Source: Natronorubrum halophilum
GTDB taxonomy: Archaea; Halobacteriota; Halobacteria; Halobacteriales; Natrialbaceae
Assembly: GCF_003670115.1 (NCBI RefSeq)
Contig: NZ_QQTY01000001.1
Location: forward strand, 186,001 to 250,000
DNA length: 64,000 nt
Direction: 5' to 3'
Position numbers and translations under genes: made by a program. Shown one piece after another: positions 34,229-43,444 of this stretch. The notes beneath the pieces were generated by a model. It searched no databases, was not told the origin of the DNA, and saw only the letters and a list, made by a program, of their open reading frames with translations. Each line of letters starts with the position of its first letter. The stretch's first letter is position 1.

Positions 34229-34402
34229 GGTCGATCACTGGATTCGACCGATAAAAAGCGACCCGATCGGTCGGCGAACGGTGGCCGGATACCGCGGGTC
34301 GCTCCGGTCACGGTCGGACGAATCGATCCGCTATCGATCTCGGTATAAAGACGCGATATGCTTCGCGCGAGTATATTCGCTCGCGTCCGTCCAAGCGTGA
34401 GT

Positions 34403-35101
34403 ATGGCGACTGAACGCCGGGATCGCGATCCCGCATGCGAAACGTCCGGTTCGCACGACGGAGCGTACGACGAACACCTCGAGCGCAGTCGAACCGTCTG
34501 GGATCGGTGGAGCGACTGGTACGGCATGAGCGAGCGGGACTTCGAACCGATGCGGGAGGCGGCCATCGACCGATTGGCCCTCCAACCGGGCGACCGCGTG
34601 CTGGAGATCGGCTGCGGTCCGGGCGTCAATCTCGAGCGGATCCGCGACGACGTCGACGAGTCCGGCGAACTCGTCGCCGTCGACTACAGCCCGGCGATGA
34701 TCGCGAACGCGCGGGAGCGGATCGACGCCCACGGCTGGGAGAACGTTGAGGTTCGGCGCGCCGACGCGACGACGGCCACGTTCGACGAGCCGTTCGATGC
34801 GGCGCTCGCGACGCTCTCGCTCTCCGTCATGCCCGATATCCCTCGGGCGGTCGAAACCGTCTACCGGTCGTTGGTCCCCGACTCGACGTTCGTCGTGTTC
34901 GACGTCAGACCGTTTCCGGATGGTCCCGCTCGAGTCCTGAATCCGTTCGTCCGGCGCTTCCTGCGCTGGTACGCGAACTGGAATCCGGACGGGGACGTCG
35001 TGGCGTCGCTCGAAGCCGTCTTCGACGAGAGTGAAGTCGTCGACACCTACACGCACGGCACCACGTACGCCGTCGTCTGTGAGAAACGCGACGCGGACTG
35101 A
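34403..35101 (+). CDS. Class I SAM-dependent methyltransferase
   Basis: A 232-residue methyltransferase with motif I VLEIGCGPGVNL, motif II VAVDYSPAMIANARERI, motif III EVRRADATT and the post-core FDAALATLSLSVMPDI. It is closest in style to ubiquinone/menaquinone-type small-molecule methyltransferases; the acceptor is unknown. The ATG at 34403 is preferred over 34358 because TATATT at 34371-34376 lies about 30 nt upstream. It is divergent from the phosphopantothenate gene. Confidence 0.82.
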   Translation: MATERRDRDPACETSGSHDGAYDEHLERSRTVWDRWSDWYGMSERDFEPMREAAIDRLALQPGDRVLEIGCGPGVNLERIRDDVDESGELVAVDYSPAMIANARERIDAHGWENVEVRRADATTATFDEPFDAALATLSLSVMPDIPRAVETVYRSLVPDSTFVVFDVRPFPDGPARVLNPFVRRFLRWYANWNPDGDVVASLEAVFDESEVVDTYTHGTTYAVVCEKRDAD

Positions 35102-35556
35102 CCGAACCGGCTCTGTCGAACTCTGTAGCGGTCGATATGGCACCCACCTCTCCGGTACGTACAGGCTGCGGCGTCACCAGTCGGTTTGTCTTAGTATCAT
35201 CTTCTGATAGATGGTGGAATACAGAGAGAACGTGGCAACACCACCTCGAAAGTCCCCGCCCCTTTCAGTCCACCCGTTGGCTCGTCCTCCCCAGCCGACT
35301 CGCTCGCTGCGCTCGCTACCGCTCGCGACGACCTCGCCGGCACGCCTCGCAACTGCTCGGCACACCGTCAGCGCGCGCCACGTGGCCGGGAGTGCGGCCG
35401 GCCCTGGCGGACTGAAAGGGCGACGCGGGCTCGCGCTGAAAGAGCGTCGCTGCGGTGGCGCTATCCGCCGCAGCGGCCGCGAGCCCGCTGAGGGCTTTCG
35501 AAACCGTATCCGAGACGAGAGGACAGAGAAGACAGCAGCCAGTCGATTACCGAACC
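35102..35556. other. 455-bp intergenic region occupied by a structured repeat
   Basis: No coding sequence is credible. The dominant content is the multi-arm inverted-repeat element at 35246-35501 described separately. The flanks look like ordinary intergenic DNA. Confidence 0.55.
35246..35501. repeat. Multi-arm inverted-repeat element related to the one at 7.5 kb
   Basis: The outer pair is TCGAAAG (35246-35252) with CTTTCGA (35495-35501). Arm 1 is GCCCCTTTCAGTCC (35258-35271) with GGACTGAAAGGGC (35409-35421). Arm 2 is GCGGGCTCGCG (35425-35435) with CGCGAGCCCGC (35478-35488), holding an inner stem CGCTGCGG (35448-35455) with CCGCAGCG (35468-35475). CCCCTTTCA-TCC and CGAAAG are shared with 7453-7715. 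The 20-mer GTGGCAACACCACCTCGAAA (35232-35251) spans the left edge and recurs at 61139-61158 with one change. It may be a non-autonomous element. Confidence 0.7.
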
Positions 35557-36204
35557 CTACGGGCCGTTATCCAGAACTCGCGCTACGGCGTTCGCCTCGC
35601 CGCGACGGACCAGTTCCGACGCCGTCGAGACGGCACACTCGAGTTCGTCGGCGACCGCTTCGATACCGCCCTCGCGCGGAACCTCGTAGAACCCGACGTC
35701 CCAGGCGGCCTGCAGTGCGGTCGCCTGTCGATCTGACACTGCCGTGTCGGTGATCGCGACGTCCTGACTGACCCAGCGGACGTCCAGTCCCACCCCGTCG
35801 GGAACCTCGTCCACGACGGCGGTGAGCGCTGGCGGGTGGCCGACGACGGTCAGCCGGATCGTTCGGTCGGAACGGATCTCGATCGGCGGCACGACCACCA
35901 CGGTCTCCTGTGCGAGCGCGTCCAACAGCGACATCCCTTCCGGTCCGAGATCCCGGCGAAGGTACAGAAAGAATCCGTCGTCAGACGGCGTGATCTCGTA
36001 CTCGAGGACCCTCTCGAGGTCGCACAACAGCGACTCGTAGGCCTCGGGGTCGCCGTAGACGAACGACGTGATCGTTTCGACGCCGTCCACCGTCTGCCCG
36101 CCGACGATGATCTCCCGGTCGATATCCGGCGAGTCGCAGATCCCGGCGTGTATCGGCGGAATCGCCTCCGGGCCGTACTCGAGTTCGATGCGCACCGACT
36201 TCAT
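35557..36204 (-). CDS. Bat-type (bacterio-opsin activator) HTH regulator
   Basis: A 215-residue protein with an N-terminal sensory half (about 1-150) and a C-terminal HTH_10 domain (SDRQATALQAAWDVGFYEVPREGGIEAVADELECAVSTASELVRRGEANAVARVL). It is the same class as the regulator at 13608 but only distantly similar. A reverse TATA-like TATTTTACC about 25 nt upstream of the ATG at 36204 suggests a leaderless transcript. Its targets are not evident; the nearest gene on the same strand is the repeat protein at 36317. Confidence 0.82.
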   Translation of the reverse strand: MKSVRIELEYGPEAIPPIHAGICDSPDIDREIIVGGQTVDGVETITSFVYGDPEAYESLLCDLERVLEYEITPSDDGFFLYLRRDLGPEGMSLLDALAQETVVVVPPIEIRSDRTIRLTVVGHPPALTAVVDEVPDGVGLDVRWVSQDVAITDTAVSDRQATALQAAWDVGFYEVPREGGIEAVADELECAVSTASELVRRGEANAVARVLDNGP

Positions 36205-36316
36205 CGGTCGACGATACGGACGGAACGGTAAAATACCGACAGGTGTCGGCCGGCGACCCGCACAGCGGAGCGACGGGACGTCGAAAAATCGTTTGCGGCC
36301 GCGTTCGATCCGGTCG

Positions 36317-39214
36317 CTACTCGGTGAAGGTGATCCAGCCGTCGGGCGCGTGAGCCTTCACGTCGTTCATCGCCTCGCGGGCCTCCGTTCGGTTCTCGTA
36401 GGTCTGGGTACTCTCTGCCATCGTCGAGCCGTACTCGTCGACCAGCCGCCACACCCAGCCGTCGTCGGCGGTGTGCAGTTCGAAGGAGATGCTGTCGATC
36501 TCGAGGATGCTCGCCTCCTCGATCAGCGACCGAACGTTCTCGAGCGCCTCGCGTGCGGCCTCGCTCGAGGGATGGGTTTCGGTGCCGCTGGCGATCGTGC
36601 GACCGTCCTCGTCGATGAGCCGCCAGCGCCAGCGATCCTCGTCGTTTGCGACCAGTTCGAACGAGGCGACGTCGAAGTCGACGCGACCCGCCATCGGCGC
36701 GAGTTGACGGATGTCCTCGATCTCGTCCATTACGGCTGCCTTGGACGAGACGGACCCGACCGCGCTTGCGCTCACGTCGCGGTCGCGGTCGATGAGCTCC
36801 CACGTCCAGCCGTCGCTGTCGGACAGGCGAATCACCGCGTCCTCGATCGCGAAGATCGGTGCGTCGGCGACGTGCGTTTGCAGGGTTTTGGCACCGTCCA
36901 TCGCCTCGTCGCGATTCCCGTAGGAGACGGTCGAATCGGCGAGCTCCTCGCGGTCGCGATCGAGCAGTCGCCAGTGCCAACCGCCGCTGTCGTACAGCTG
37001 TACGGCAACGTCACCGATCGTGTGACCGCGTGCCGACGCAGCGGACTCTCGGACGTCGTCCAGGCTGTCGACGAGTTCGTCCCGGGTCGGGTAGGCCTCG
37101 TCGTCTTCCGCGACGATCTCGCCCGACGGGAGCACGAATCGCCAGTGCCAGTCCGCCGCCGCGTACGTCTGGAACACCGCTCGGTCCATGGTCCGGATAT
37201 TGGAATCCAGGTGCTCGAGAAGTCGGTCCATCGCCTGCCGTGCGGCACCGCGGGTCGGATGTGTAGCTGGGTCTTCGGCGACGAGTTTGCCGGCCTCGTC
37301 GATGAGTCGCCAGCCCCACTCGTCGTCCTCGTTGACGAACAGTTCGAACGCCGCGGTTTCGATCTCCAGGAGTTCGGCGTCGGGCGCTTGCTCTTTCAGC
37401 GTCATCATCGCTTCGGCGGCCTCCCCGCGGGAGGTGTGCTCCTGACCGCTGTCGGCGAGCACGTTGCCGTCCTCGTCGATGAGCCGCCAGCGCCACTCGC
37501 CGGAATCGGCCTCGTAAACCTGGAACGCCGCGTGCTCGAACTCGATGAGTTCGGCCTCGCTGGCCTGTTCGCGAACTCGCCGGATCGCGTCCGACGCCGT
37601 CTCGGCGTCGGGATGCGGTTCGGTGCTCCCGGCGACGATCTCGCGGTCGTCCGTGACGAGTCGCCAGTGCCAGTCGGGGCCGGCGTCGGCTTCGTACGCC
37701 AGTTCGGTCCCGCCGTCGGGTTTCGCCGCGGGATCGTCGACCGTCGCCGGGAGGTCGTCGTCCTCCCCGGTCGCCGTCGCATCATCCGCCGGATAGACTT
37801 CGTACTCCGCGTCCTCGATCTCGATGATGTCGGCCTCGAGTGCGTTCTCGCGGAACTGCTTGGTACCGGCTTCGACGGCGTTCCGGGTCGTCACATCGCT
37901 CGGATTCCGAGCGACGACGTGCTCGCTCTCGTCGACGAGCCGCCAGCGCCACTGTTCGCCCGACTGGTACAGTTCGTACGTCGGCTCGCCGGCCACGGTC
38001 ACCGACGCCGACTCGAGTGCGGGCAACAGTGCTTCGGCGGCTTCCTCGGCATCGCGCCGGGTCTCGAACGTGTCCGAACAGCTGGCGACGACGTCGTCTC
38101 CGTCGTCGACGAACCGCCACGTCCAGCCGTCGAGTTGCTCGACGAGTTCGACGCCGACGTGCCCGATGTCGAGTACGCGTGCGCGATCGAAGCGCTGGGC
38201 GAACGTCTGGGCGGCGTTCTCGGCCTCCTCCTGGGTCCGGTGACCCGTCTCGCTCGAAGCCAGCGGGGTCCGATCGTCGTCGACCAGTTGCCAGTACCAC
38301 TGGTCACGTTTCTCGGCGTAGGTGAACGCGGCCCCCTCGATCTCGATGACGTCCGCGTCGGGGCCGCGATCCTTCAGGAAGCTCACTGAGTTTTCGGCCT
38401 CGTCGCGCTGGCCAAATTCGCCGGTGCTCGAGCCGACGACGCTGCCGTCGTCGCGTGCGAGCGTCCACTGCCACGTGCCGTCGCGAGCCTCGTAGAGTCT
38501 GAACGCGGAGGTGGTCAGCTCCATCAATCCGGCGGAGCTGATCTGGGATTGAACGCGTTCGATGCCCTCGGTCGCGTCGGGCCGCGTAACCGCACTCTCG
38601 TTGCTCGCGGCGAGCGCCTCGAGATGTAGAACGTGCCACTTCCAGTCGCCGTTCTCGTCCCGGAAGACGGCGAACTGGGCGCTCTCCATCGCGTCGCCGG
38701 TCAGGATAGCCGGATCGTCGGTCGCGCCTTCCTCCTCGACGAACATGCCCTTCTGGCCGGTGAGAACGGGGACCAGGGCGGTAACGCCCGCGATAATTCC
38801 GACGCCGAGCGTGTAGACGGTGATCACCTGCACGCTGTAGTCGGTTCCGAGCTCTCGCCAGTTGTAGGGATACGCCCAGCCGAAAAAGACGACGCCGCCG
38901 AGTGCAACGAGTAATCCGAAAATACTCGCGTAAATTCCGATCCGACGGACCGGAAGCATGAGGACGATTCCGAACAGACAGAACGCGAGACCCGTTGCTG
39001 CTGCAACCCCCGATACCCTGGTCAGGGTATAGAAGTCCGCACTCCCCCCGCTCCCCGCGTAGCCGGCAACGAAGGTAAACACCCCGGCGGCACCGAGGAC
39101 GTAGCCGAAGATGAACAGCCAGTAGCCGTAGACGTCCTTGCTCGAGTCGGGTTCACCGACGTAGTGTTCGTACAGGCGAAACAGTTTTTGGTGAATTTCA
39201 GTTGCCGAAGACAT
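36317..39214 (-). CDS. Large membrane protein with thirteen DUF1508-like repeats
   Basis: A 965-residue protein. The N-terminus (about 25-155) has four to five membrane helices (YWLFIFGYVLGAAGVFTFVAGY; VAAATGLAFCLFGIVLML; IGIYASIFGLLVALGGVVFFG; VITVYTLGVGIIAGVTALV). The rest is about thirteen copies of a unit of about 57 residues with the core F-x-x-Y...W-x-W-R-L-x-D-x-x-G...A-x-S...R-x-x-A-x-x-A-x-x-x-x-K and linker ...LEIE. This is the YegP/DUF1508 repeat, usually found as one or two copies in small soluble proteins. The repeat array is probably cytoplasmic. Function unknown; it resembles a scaffold or sensor surface. Confidence 0.88.
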   Translation of the reverse strand: MSSATEIHQKLFRLYEHYVGEPDSSKDVYGYWLFIFGYVLGAAGVFTFVAGYAGSGGSADFYTLTRVSGVAAATGLAFCLFGIVLMLPVRRIGIYASIFGLLVALGGVVFFGWAYPYNWRELGTDYSVQVITVYTLGVGIIAGVTALVPVLTGQKGMFVEEEGATDDPAILTGDAMESAQFAVFRDENGDWKWHVLHLEALAASNESAVTRPDATEGIERVQSQISSAGLMELTTSAFRLYEARDGTWQWTLARDDGSVVGSSTGEFGQRDEAENSVSFLKDRGPDADVIEIEGAAFTYAEKRDQWYWQLVDDDRTPLASSETGHRTQEEAENAAQTFAQRFDRARVLDIGHVGVELVEQLDGWTWRFVDDGDDVVASCSDTFETRRDAEEAAEALLPALESASVTVAGEPTYELYQSGEQWRWRLVDESEHVVARNPSDVTTRNAVEAGTKQFRENALEADIIEIEDAEYEVYPADDATATGEDDDLPATVDDPAAKPDGGTELAYEADAGPDWHWRLVTDDREIVAGSTEPHPDAETASDAIRRVREQASEAELIEFEHAAFQVYEADSGEWRWRLIDEDGNVLADSGQEHTSRGEAAEAMMTLKEQAPDAELLEIETAAFELFVNEDDEWGWRLIDEAGKLVAEDPATHPTRGAARQAMDRLLEHLDSNIRTMDRAVFQTYAAADWHWRFVLPSGEIVAEDDEAYPTRDELVDSLDDVRESAASARGHTIGDVAVQLYDSGGWHWRLLDRDREELADSTVSYGNRDEAMDGAKTLQTHVADAPIFAIEDAVIRLSDSDGWTWELIDRDRDVSASAVGSVSSKAAVMDEIEDIRQLAPMAGRVDFDVASFELVANDEDRWRWRLIDEDGRTIASGTETHPSSEAAREALENVRSLIEEASILEIDSISFELHTADDGWVWRLVDEYGSTMAESTQTYENRTEAREAMNDVKAHAPDGWITFTE

Positions 39215-39540
39215 TCGTAAACTTAACCGGATAACTGAAACCCATCATAATAAAGCTCCGGCCATTGATACGGAGGTAGACATATTCTCAGAGTCACACG
39301 ACCGACCGATACGGCGTAGTCGGCGGGTTCAATTTGTCTCGAGACGCCCGATTTCGGACGGTACCGGCATCGTCCCTGTGAAGATGTTGCACACCGTCTG
39401 AATCGAGATGGAGTGATACTCTAATAGTGTGTGAACGTCCGGCCGTGTGAGGCGATCGGCGTTGATCGTTCCGTGTCACGCAGCCCGGTGATCCGAAACC
39501 GATCGTTTTCAGAAGAAGACGGGAACGGTGAGGGGAGAAC
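39215..39540. other. 326-bp intergenic region, promoter of the repeat protein
   Basis: No credible gene. The reverse-strand CTTTATTATG (about 39248-39257) is a likely TATA box for the 965-residue protein, giving a leader of about 12 nt. Beyond 39300 there is featureless DNA up to the pantoate kinase stop. Confidence 0.45.
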
Positions 39541-40374
39541 TCACCGCAACATCGCGCCCGCCGGATGCGTCGCACAAACCGCCGGCTCGTAGCCGGCGTC
39601 GGATAATCCCGTGCCGAGCGCGAAGACGGTCTCGCCGAGCATGGCCATCGAGGCCTGACCGTCGGCCTCCGTCACGTCGCCGATCGTCCGCGCCACCTGC
39701 TCGGTCAACAGCTCCGCTTCGCGAGCGAATAACCGGGAGGCGTACATAAAGGAGAGCAGCGTCGGTTCCTTGACGACGCGGGAAAGCGCCTGCGCTCCGG
39801 CAGCCGATAGCTGGTCCGTCTCGCCCGAGAGCACGTCAGCCGTGGAGAGCTCGCCGAACGAAACGTACTCTACGCGCGCCCGCTCGGGTATCGCATCGAG
39901 TTTGTTCTCCTGCGGCCCGCCGGGTTCGAGTCGAATCGGGATACCGCCACAGGCCTGTGCGACCACGTCTCCCAGTCCGGTTCCCGCCCGTACTTCGGCA
40001 CCGTGGGCGATCGTCACGACCTCGTTTTTCGAGAGCTTTCGCTCGAACACGTGATTGGCCGCGAGCGCCGTTCCGAGCGCCATCGCTCCCGAGACGCCGA
40101 AGCCGGAGCCGAGCGGGAGGGCCGACTCGGCTTCGACGCGAGCCGATACCTCGAGTGTCTCGAGGACGGTATCGACGGGATCGATCTGGAGTTCCTCGCC
40201 GTCCAAGACGATCGTCGACTCCGCGTCGTCGGTGGGTTCGACCGTTACGTCGACGCCGTCGGTGAGCGTCAATCCGGCACCGCGAGAGCCCGCTTTCGTC
40301 GGATCGTCAGCTGGATGTGCACTGAAAAAGCCCGTGATGTGTCCCGGAACGAACGCCGTCGCCTCCTCGCGCAT
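39541..40374 (-). CDS. Pantoate kinase (GHMP family)
   Basis: A 277-residue archaeal pantoate kinase. N-terminal AFVPGHITGFFSAHPADD and the ATP loop PLGSGFGVSGAMALGTALA identify it; GAEVRAGTGLGDVVAQACGGI is the acidic substrate segment. It phosphorylates pantoate to 4-phosphopantoate, the substrate of the ligase at 33452-34228. The two archaeal CoA genes thus lie 5.3 kb apart on the same strand but are not an operon. Confidence 0.92.
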   Translation of the reverse strand: MREEATAFVPGHITGFFSAHPADDPTKAGSRGAGLTLTDGVDVTVEPTDDAESTIVLDGEELQIDPVDTVLETLEVSARVEAESALPLGSGFGVSGAMALGTALAANHVFERKLSKNEVVTIAHGAEVRAGTGLGDVVAQACGGIPIRLEPGGPQENKLDAIPERARVEYVSFGELSTADVLSGETDQLSAAGAQALSRVVKEPTLLSFMYASRLFAREAELLTEQVARTIGDVTEADGQASMAMLGETVFALGTGLSDAGYEPAVCATHPAGAMLR

Positions 40375-40624
40375 TGGCAGGTCTTACGACTCGGATGATA
40401 TAACAGTGAAGATTCGATCTCGAGATACCGGCATCCACGCCACTATTACTGATGGAATTAACTTCCCTGTTTTATCCAAACATCTTGTTCAAAATTCCCT
40501 GTTCTAATTATCTGTGTAATTTATTATGCCGGCATGAGTTAACAACCATGGCCAACACTATATAAATAAATTCGTTACTGAGCAAGTAAAATGATGGCTT
40601 ATACGAGATATTAGAATAGTGTCG

Positions 40625-41488
40625 ATGACAGACAACGACACGCCGCACGAAACCGAGGAATCGATCACTGCAAACCGGCGGACGATGCTGAAAGGAACCG
40701 GAGCCGCAATCGTCGGCACTGCGGGACTGGCTGCGTCGTCCGGGTCGGCCACCGCCGTCTCGAGCTACGAGATCGAAGTGCTCGAGGTCGGCGACAGCGT
40801 CTTCGGTATCGGTCCGACGCCGTCGATTCCCGTCGGCGACGAAGTGTTCATCTTCGCCCACGGCTGGTTCGGCGACACGACGGTCGCGAGCCAAGCGGCG
40901 GACGTCGCGACCTCGATGGAAGACGTCGGCTACGAGGCGGACGAGTACGTCGCCATCCAGTGGGACGCCACGACGATCAACTTCCCGGCCGCGGAGAGCG
41001 AGACCGAGGACGTCGGCGAAGAGCTCGCCGAGATGCTCGAGGAGTTCTACGACGATGGCGGCGGGAACGTCCGCCTCGTCGGCCACTCGCTGGGCGGCCG
41101 CGTCGTCCTCGAGACCGTCACCCACATCGACGACTCGTACGAAGTCGAGACCGTCGCACCGATCGGTGCGGCTGCCGACGGCGATATGGTCTGTGGTGGC
41201 GGTCTCTCTCCCGGCGAGTGGTACGACGGTATCGCGAACAACGCAGACGAAGTCCGAAACTACCACTCCGAGAACGACTCGACCGTCGGATCGGCGTACG
41301 GCGGATTCTTCGGCGCTGCGCTCGGTACCGACGGGGCGGGCTGTCCGGGTGAGACGGCGGACAATTACACGGACGTCGACGTAACCGATAGCGTCGGCAG
41401 CCACCTGGGGTATCTGGGCGACGCCGCGGTCGGTGCCGACCTCGCCGAAGCGGCCGGCGTCGACGTCGACGACGGCGGCTGGTGGTAA
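40625..41488 (+). CDS. Tat-exported alpha/beta hydrolase (lipase-like)
   Basis: A 287-residue secreted hydrolase. The signal NRRTMLKGTGAAIVGTAGLAASSGSATA has the twin-arginine pattern. The mature part has FIFAHGWFGDTTVA (oxyanion region) and the nucleophile elbow VGHSLGGRVVLE. The triad is probably completed by Asp in ENDSTVGSAYG and His in GSHLGYLGDAA. It probably hydrolyses lipids or esters outside the cell. TTATAC (40599-40604) about 24 nt before the ATG at 40625 supports that start; a GTG at 40619 is the alternative. It converges on aspS and ends 55 bp from the tail repeats. Confidence 0.88.
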   Translation: MTDNDTPHETEESITANRRTMLKGTGAAIVGTAGLAASSGSATAVSSYEIEVLEVGDSVFGIGPTPSIPVGDEVFIFAHGWFGDTTVASQAADVATSMEDVGYEADEYVAIQWDATTINFPAAESETEDVGEELAEMLEEFYDDGGGNVRLVGHSLGGRVVLETVTHIDDSYEVETVAPIGAAADGDMVCGGGLSPGEWYDGIANNADEVRNYHSENDSTVGSAYGGFFGAALGTDGAGCPGETADNYTDVDVTDSVGSHLGYLGDAAVGADLAEAAGVDVDDGGWW

Positions 41489-41543
41489 GTACGAGCACCG
41501 GAAACGAACGACGCAGCGACACGGATCCGTTCAGGCCTATCGC

Positions 41544-41736
41544 CTACGGTGATAGACGCTGACGATCCGGCAAGACGCGAACAGCGTGAGCGTCTTGCTG
41601 GCTCCCAGGTTCGTCGCTTACGGCGACAAACGCTGGCGATCCCGAGGGAACACGGTCGGAGCAAAGCTCCTCCCTGCTCCCGATCGACGAACAGCGACCT
41701 CGCCTACGGCGAGAGTCGCTGTCGGTCTCTCGGGAA
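41544..41736 (-). repeat. Three tandem recoded copies of the aspS 3' end (candidate integration footprint)
   Basis: Read on the reverse strand, the aspS terminus encodes [10 protein letters not shown]-stop at 41704-41736. Downstream of its stop, 41618-41650 again encodes [10 protein letters not shown]-stop. Further on, 41544-41567 encodes DRQRLSP-stop, preceded by VLP. Codons differ mostly at silent positions (Leu CTC/TTG/CTA, second Arg CGA/CGT/CGT, Ser TCG/TCG/TCA, stop TAG/TAA/TAG in order from aspS outward). Stops are 86 and 74 bp apart. Between them lie hairpins CAAGACGC/GCGTCTTG (41571-41597) and GGAGCAAAGCTCC (41657-41669). Confidence 0.85.
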
Positions 41737-43008
41737 CAGAACTGCTTCCCGAATGTTGTCCAGGCCGAGAATCGTCATGACCAGACGCTCGCCGCCGAGT
41801 CCGAAGCCGGCGTGGGGCGGCATGCCGTACTTGAACATCTTCGTGTAGTACTCGAACTGGTCGGGATCGAGTCCCTGCTGTTCGAAGCCTTCGATGAGCT
41901 TCTCGTGGCGGTGTTCGCGCTGACCGCCGGAGACCAGTTCCATCCGTGGGTGCATCAGGTCGAAGCCCGTCGAAAGCTGCTCGTCGTCGTCGTGGTCTTT
42001 GATGTAGAACGGCTTGATCTCGCTCGGCCAATCGGTGATGAAGTAGTGTCCGCCGACGTCCTGTCCGAGCGCCTTCTCGGCTTCCGTCGACAGGTCGTCG
42101 CCCCAGACGAGTTGCTCGTCGAGTTCGCCTGTCGCGTTGATTCGCTCGAGGGCGTCCTCGTAGCTAATACGCGGGAACGCCTCATCCGGGAGTCCGAACT
42201 CCTCCTCGAGGCCGAGGGTCTCGAGTTCGTCGCTGCAGTTCTCGGCGACTGCCTCGTATGCGGCCGTGACGACGCCCTCGACGACGTCCATCGCGTCGCT
42301 TTCGTCGCAGAACGCGCCCTCGAAGTCGATCGAGGTCGCTTCGTTGAGGTGTCGCGGCGTGTTGTGCTCTTCGGCGCGGAAGATCGGTCCGATCTCGAAG
42401 ACGCGCTCGACGTTCGAGCCGGCGATCAGCTGCTTGAACAGCTGTGGCGACTGGTTCATGAAGGCCTCCTCGCCGAAGTACGTGATCGGGAAGAGTTCGG
42501 TGCCGCCCTCGGTCCCCGTGGCGACGATCTTCGGCGTGTTGATCTCCGTGCAGTCGAACGCGCGGAACTGCTCGCGGACGGCGCGGAGGATCTCGGCGCG
42601 AATCTCGAAGACCGCCTGAACCTCCTCCTTGCGGAGGTCGAGCGTGCGGTTGTCGAGTCGCGTCGAAAGCTCGGCGTCGACCTTGCCCGAGGGATCGAGG
42701 GGGAGTTCGGGATCGGCTGGCGCGACGACCTCGAGCGAGTCGGGCGTGATCTCGACGCCCGTCGGCGCGCGCGGTTCCTCTTCGACTGTGCCGGAGACCT
42801 TGATAACGCTCTCTCGAGAGACGTCGAGGCCGGTTTCGACGAGGTCGTCGTCCATCTCGTCTTTCTCGAATTTGATCTGGATCTTGCCCGAGCTGTCTCG
42901 GAGGATCAGGAAAGCGATGCCGCCGAGGTCGCGAGTTTCGTGAACCCAGCCGGCGACCGTCGCGTCGTCGCCCGGCTCGGCGTCGGCAGTATGAATTCTG
43001 TTCTGCAT
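41704..43008 (-). CDS. aspS: Aspartyl-tRNA synthetase (archaeal type)
   Basis: A 434-residue class IIb synthetase. Residues 1-100 form the OB anticodon-binding domain ([23 protein letters not shown]). The catalytic domain shows motif 2 [26 protein letters not shown] and motif 3 [34 protein letters not shown]. The ATG at 43008 is chosen over 43026 because the protein starts directly with the OB strand. Its last 11 codons are duplicated twice downstream, which leaves the gene intact and probably marks an integration site. Confidence 0.95.
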   Translation of the reverse strand: MQNRIHTADAEPGDDATVAGWVHETRDLGGIAFLILRDSSGKIQIKFEKDEMDDDLVETGLDVSRESVIKVSGTVEEEPRAPTGVEITPDSLEVVAPADPELPLDPSGKVDAELSTRLDNRTLDLRKEEVQAVFEIRAEILRAVREQFRAFDCTEINTPKIVATGTEGGTELFPITYFGEEAFMNQSPQLFKQLIAGSNVERVFEIGPIFRAEEHNTPRHLNEATSIDFEGAFCDESDAMDVVEGVVTAAYEAVAENCSDELETLGLEEEFGLPDEAFPRISYEDALERINATGELDEQLVWGDDLSTEAEKALGQDVGGHYFITDWPSEIKPFYIKDHDDDEQLSTGFDLMHPRMELVSGGQREHRHEKLIEGFEQQGLDPDQFEYYTKMFKYGMPPHAGFGLGGERLVMTILGLDNIREAVLFPRDRQRLSP

Positions 43009-43072
43009 ACCACCCGGTTCACGCACGCGGAACTTAAGCGCAATCTTTCGCGGCCGGGAGCAATCACGGTGG

Positions 43073-43444
43073 TCAGTAGGGTGTTACCGAGGCGCGTGTC
43101 CGTTGAAATTCATCGATGTTTCTGGTGACAACGGATTTGTTCGCCTCGACTGCTGTCGCCGCGATCATCACATCGATAGCGCCGATCTGTGCACCTTGTT
43201 TTCGGAGGAGATGCTGCTCTGCCATCGCTCGTTGCGACTCCGCGAGTCCATACGGAAGGACGTCTACTCGCTGAACGATCGTCTCGAACCGTTCTCGATC
43301 GCCGTCCGACAGTCCGAACCCCACTTCTGAAACGGAGAGCGTAGAAATCGATGCTTCGCGCCAGCCGAACTCGTCTAGTTTCGCGATTGCAGCAGCGTCT
43401 TCTGCGAAGAGGTCAATAAGGAAACAGCTGTCCAGTAAAACCAT
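43073..43444 (-). CDS. vapC: VapC-type PIN-domain toxin
   Basis: A 123-residue PIN nuclease with the four acidic residues Asp5 ([11 protein letters not shown]), Glu40 ([10 protein letters not shown]), Asp91 ([10 protein letters not shown]) and Asp111 (TRNIDEF). VapC toxins cleave RNA, often tRNA or rRNA. The ATG directly follows the antitoxin stop with no spacer, the normal VapBC order. It lies 65 bp from aspS, so it may be a resident of the same integration hotspot. Confidence 0.88.
   Translation of the reverse strand: MVLLDSCFLIDLFAEDAAAIAKLDEFGWREASISTLSVSEVGFGLSDGDRERFETIVQRVDVLPYGLAESQRAMAEQHLLRKQGAQIGAIDVMIAATAVEANKSVVTRNIDEFQRTRASVTPY

Noticed and set aside
36068-38389. 773-codon forward frame over the DUF1508 protein
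   Set aside because: Antisense of a repeat protein, which gives a periodic but meaningless product.
41812-43128. 438-codon forward frame over aspS
   Set aside because: Antisense of an unmistakable aspartyl-tRNA synthetase.
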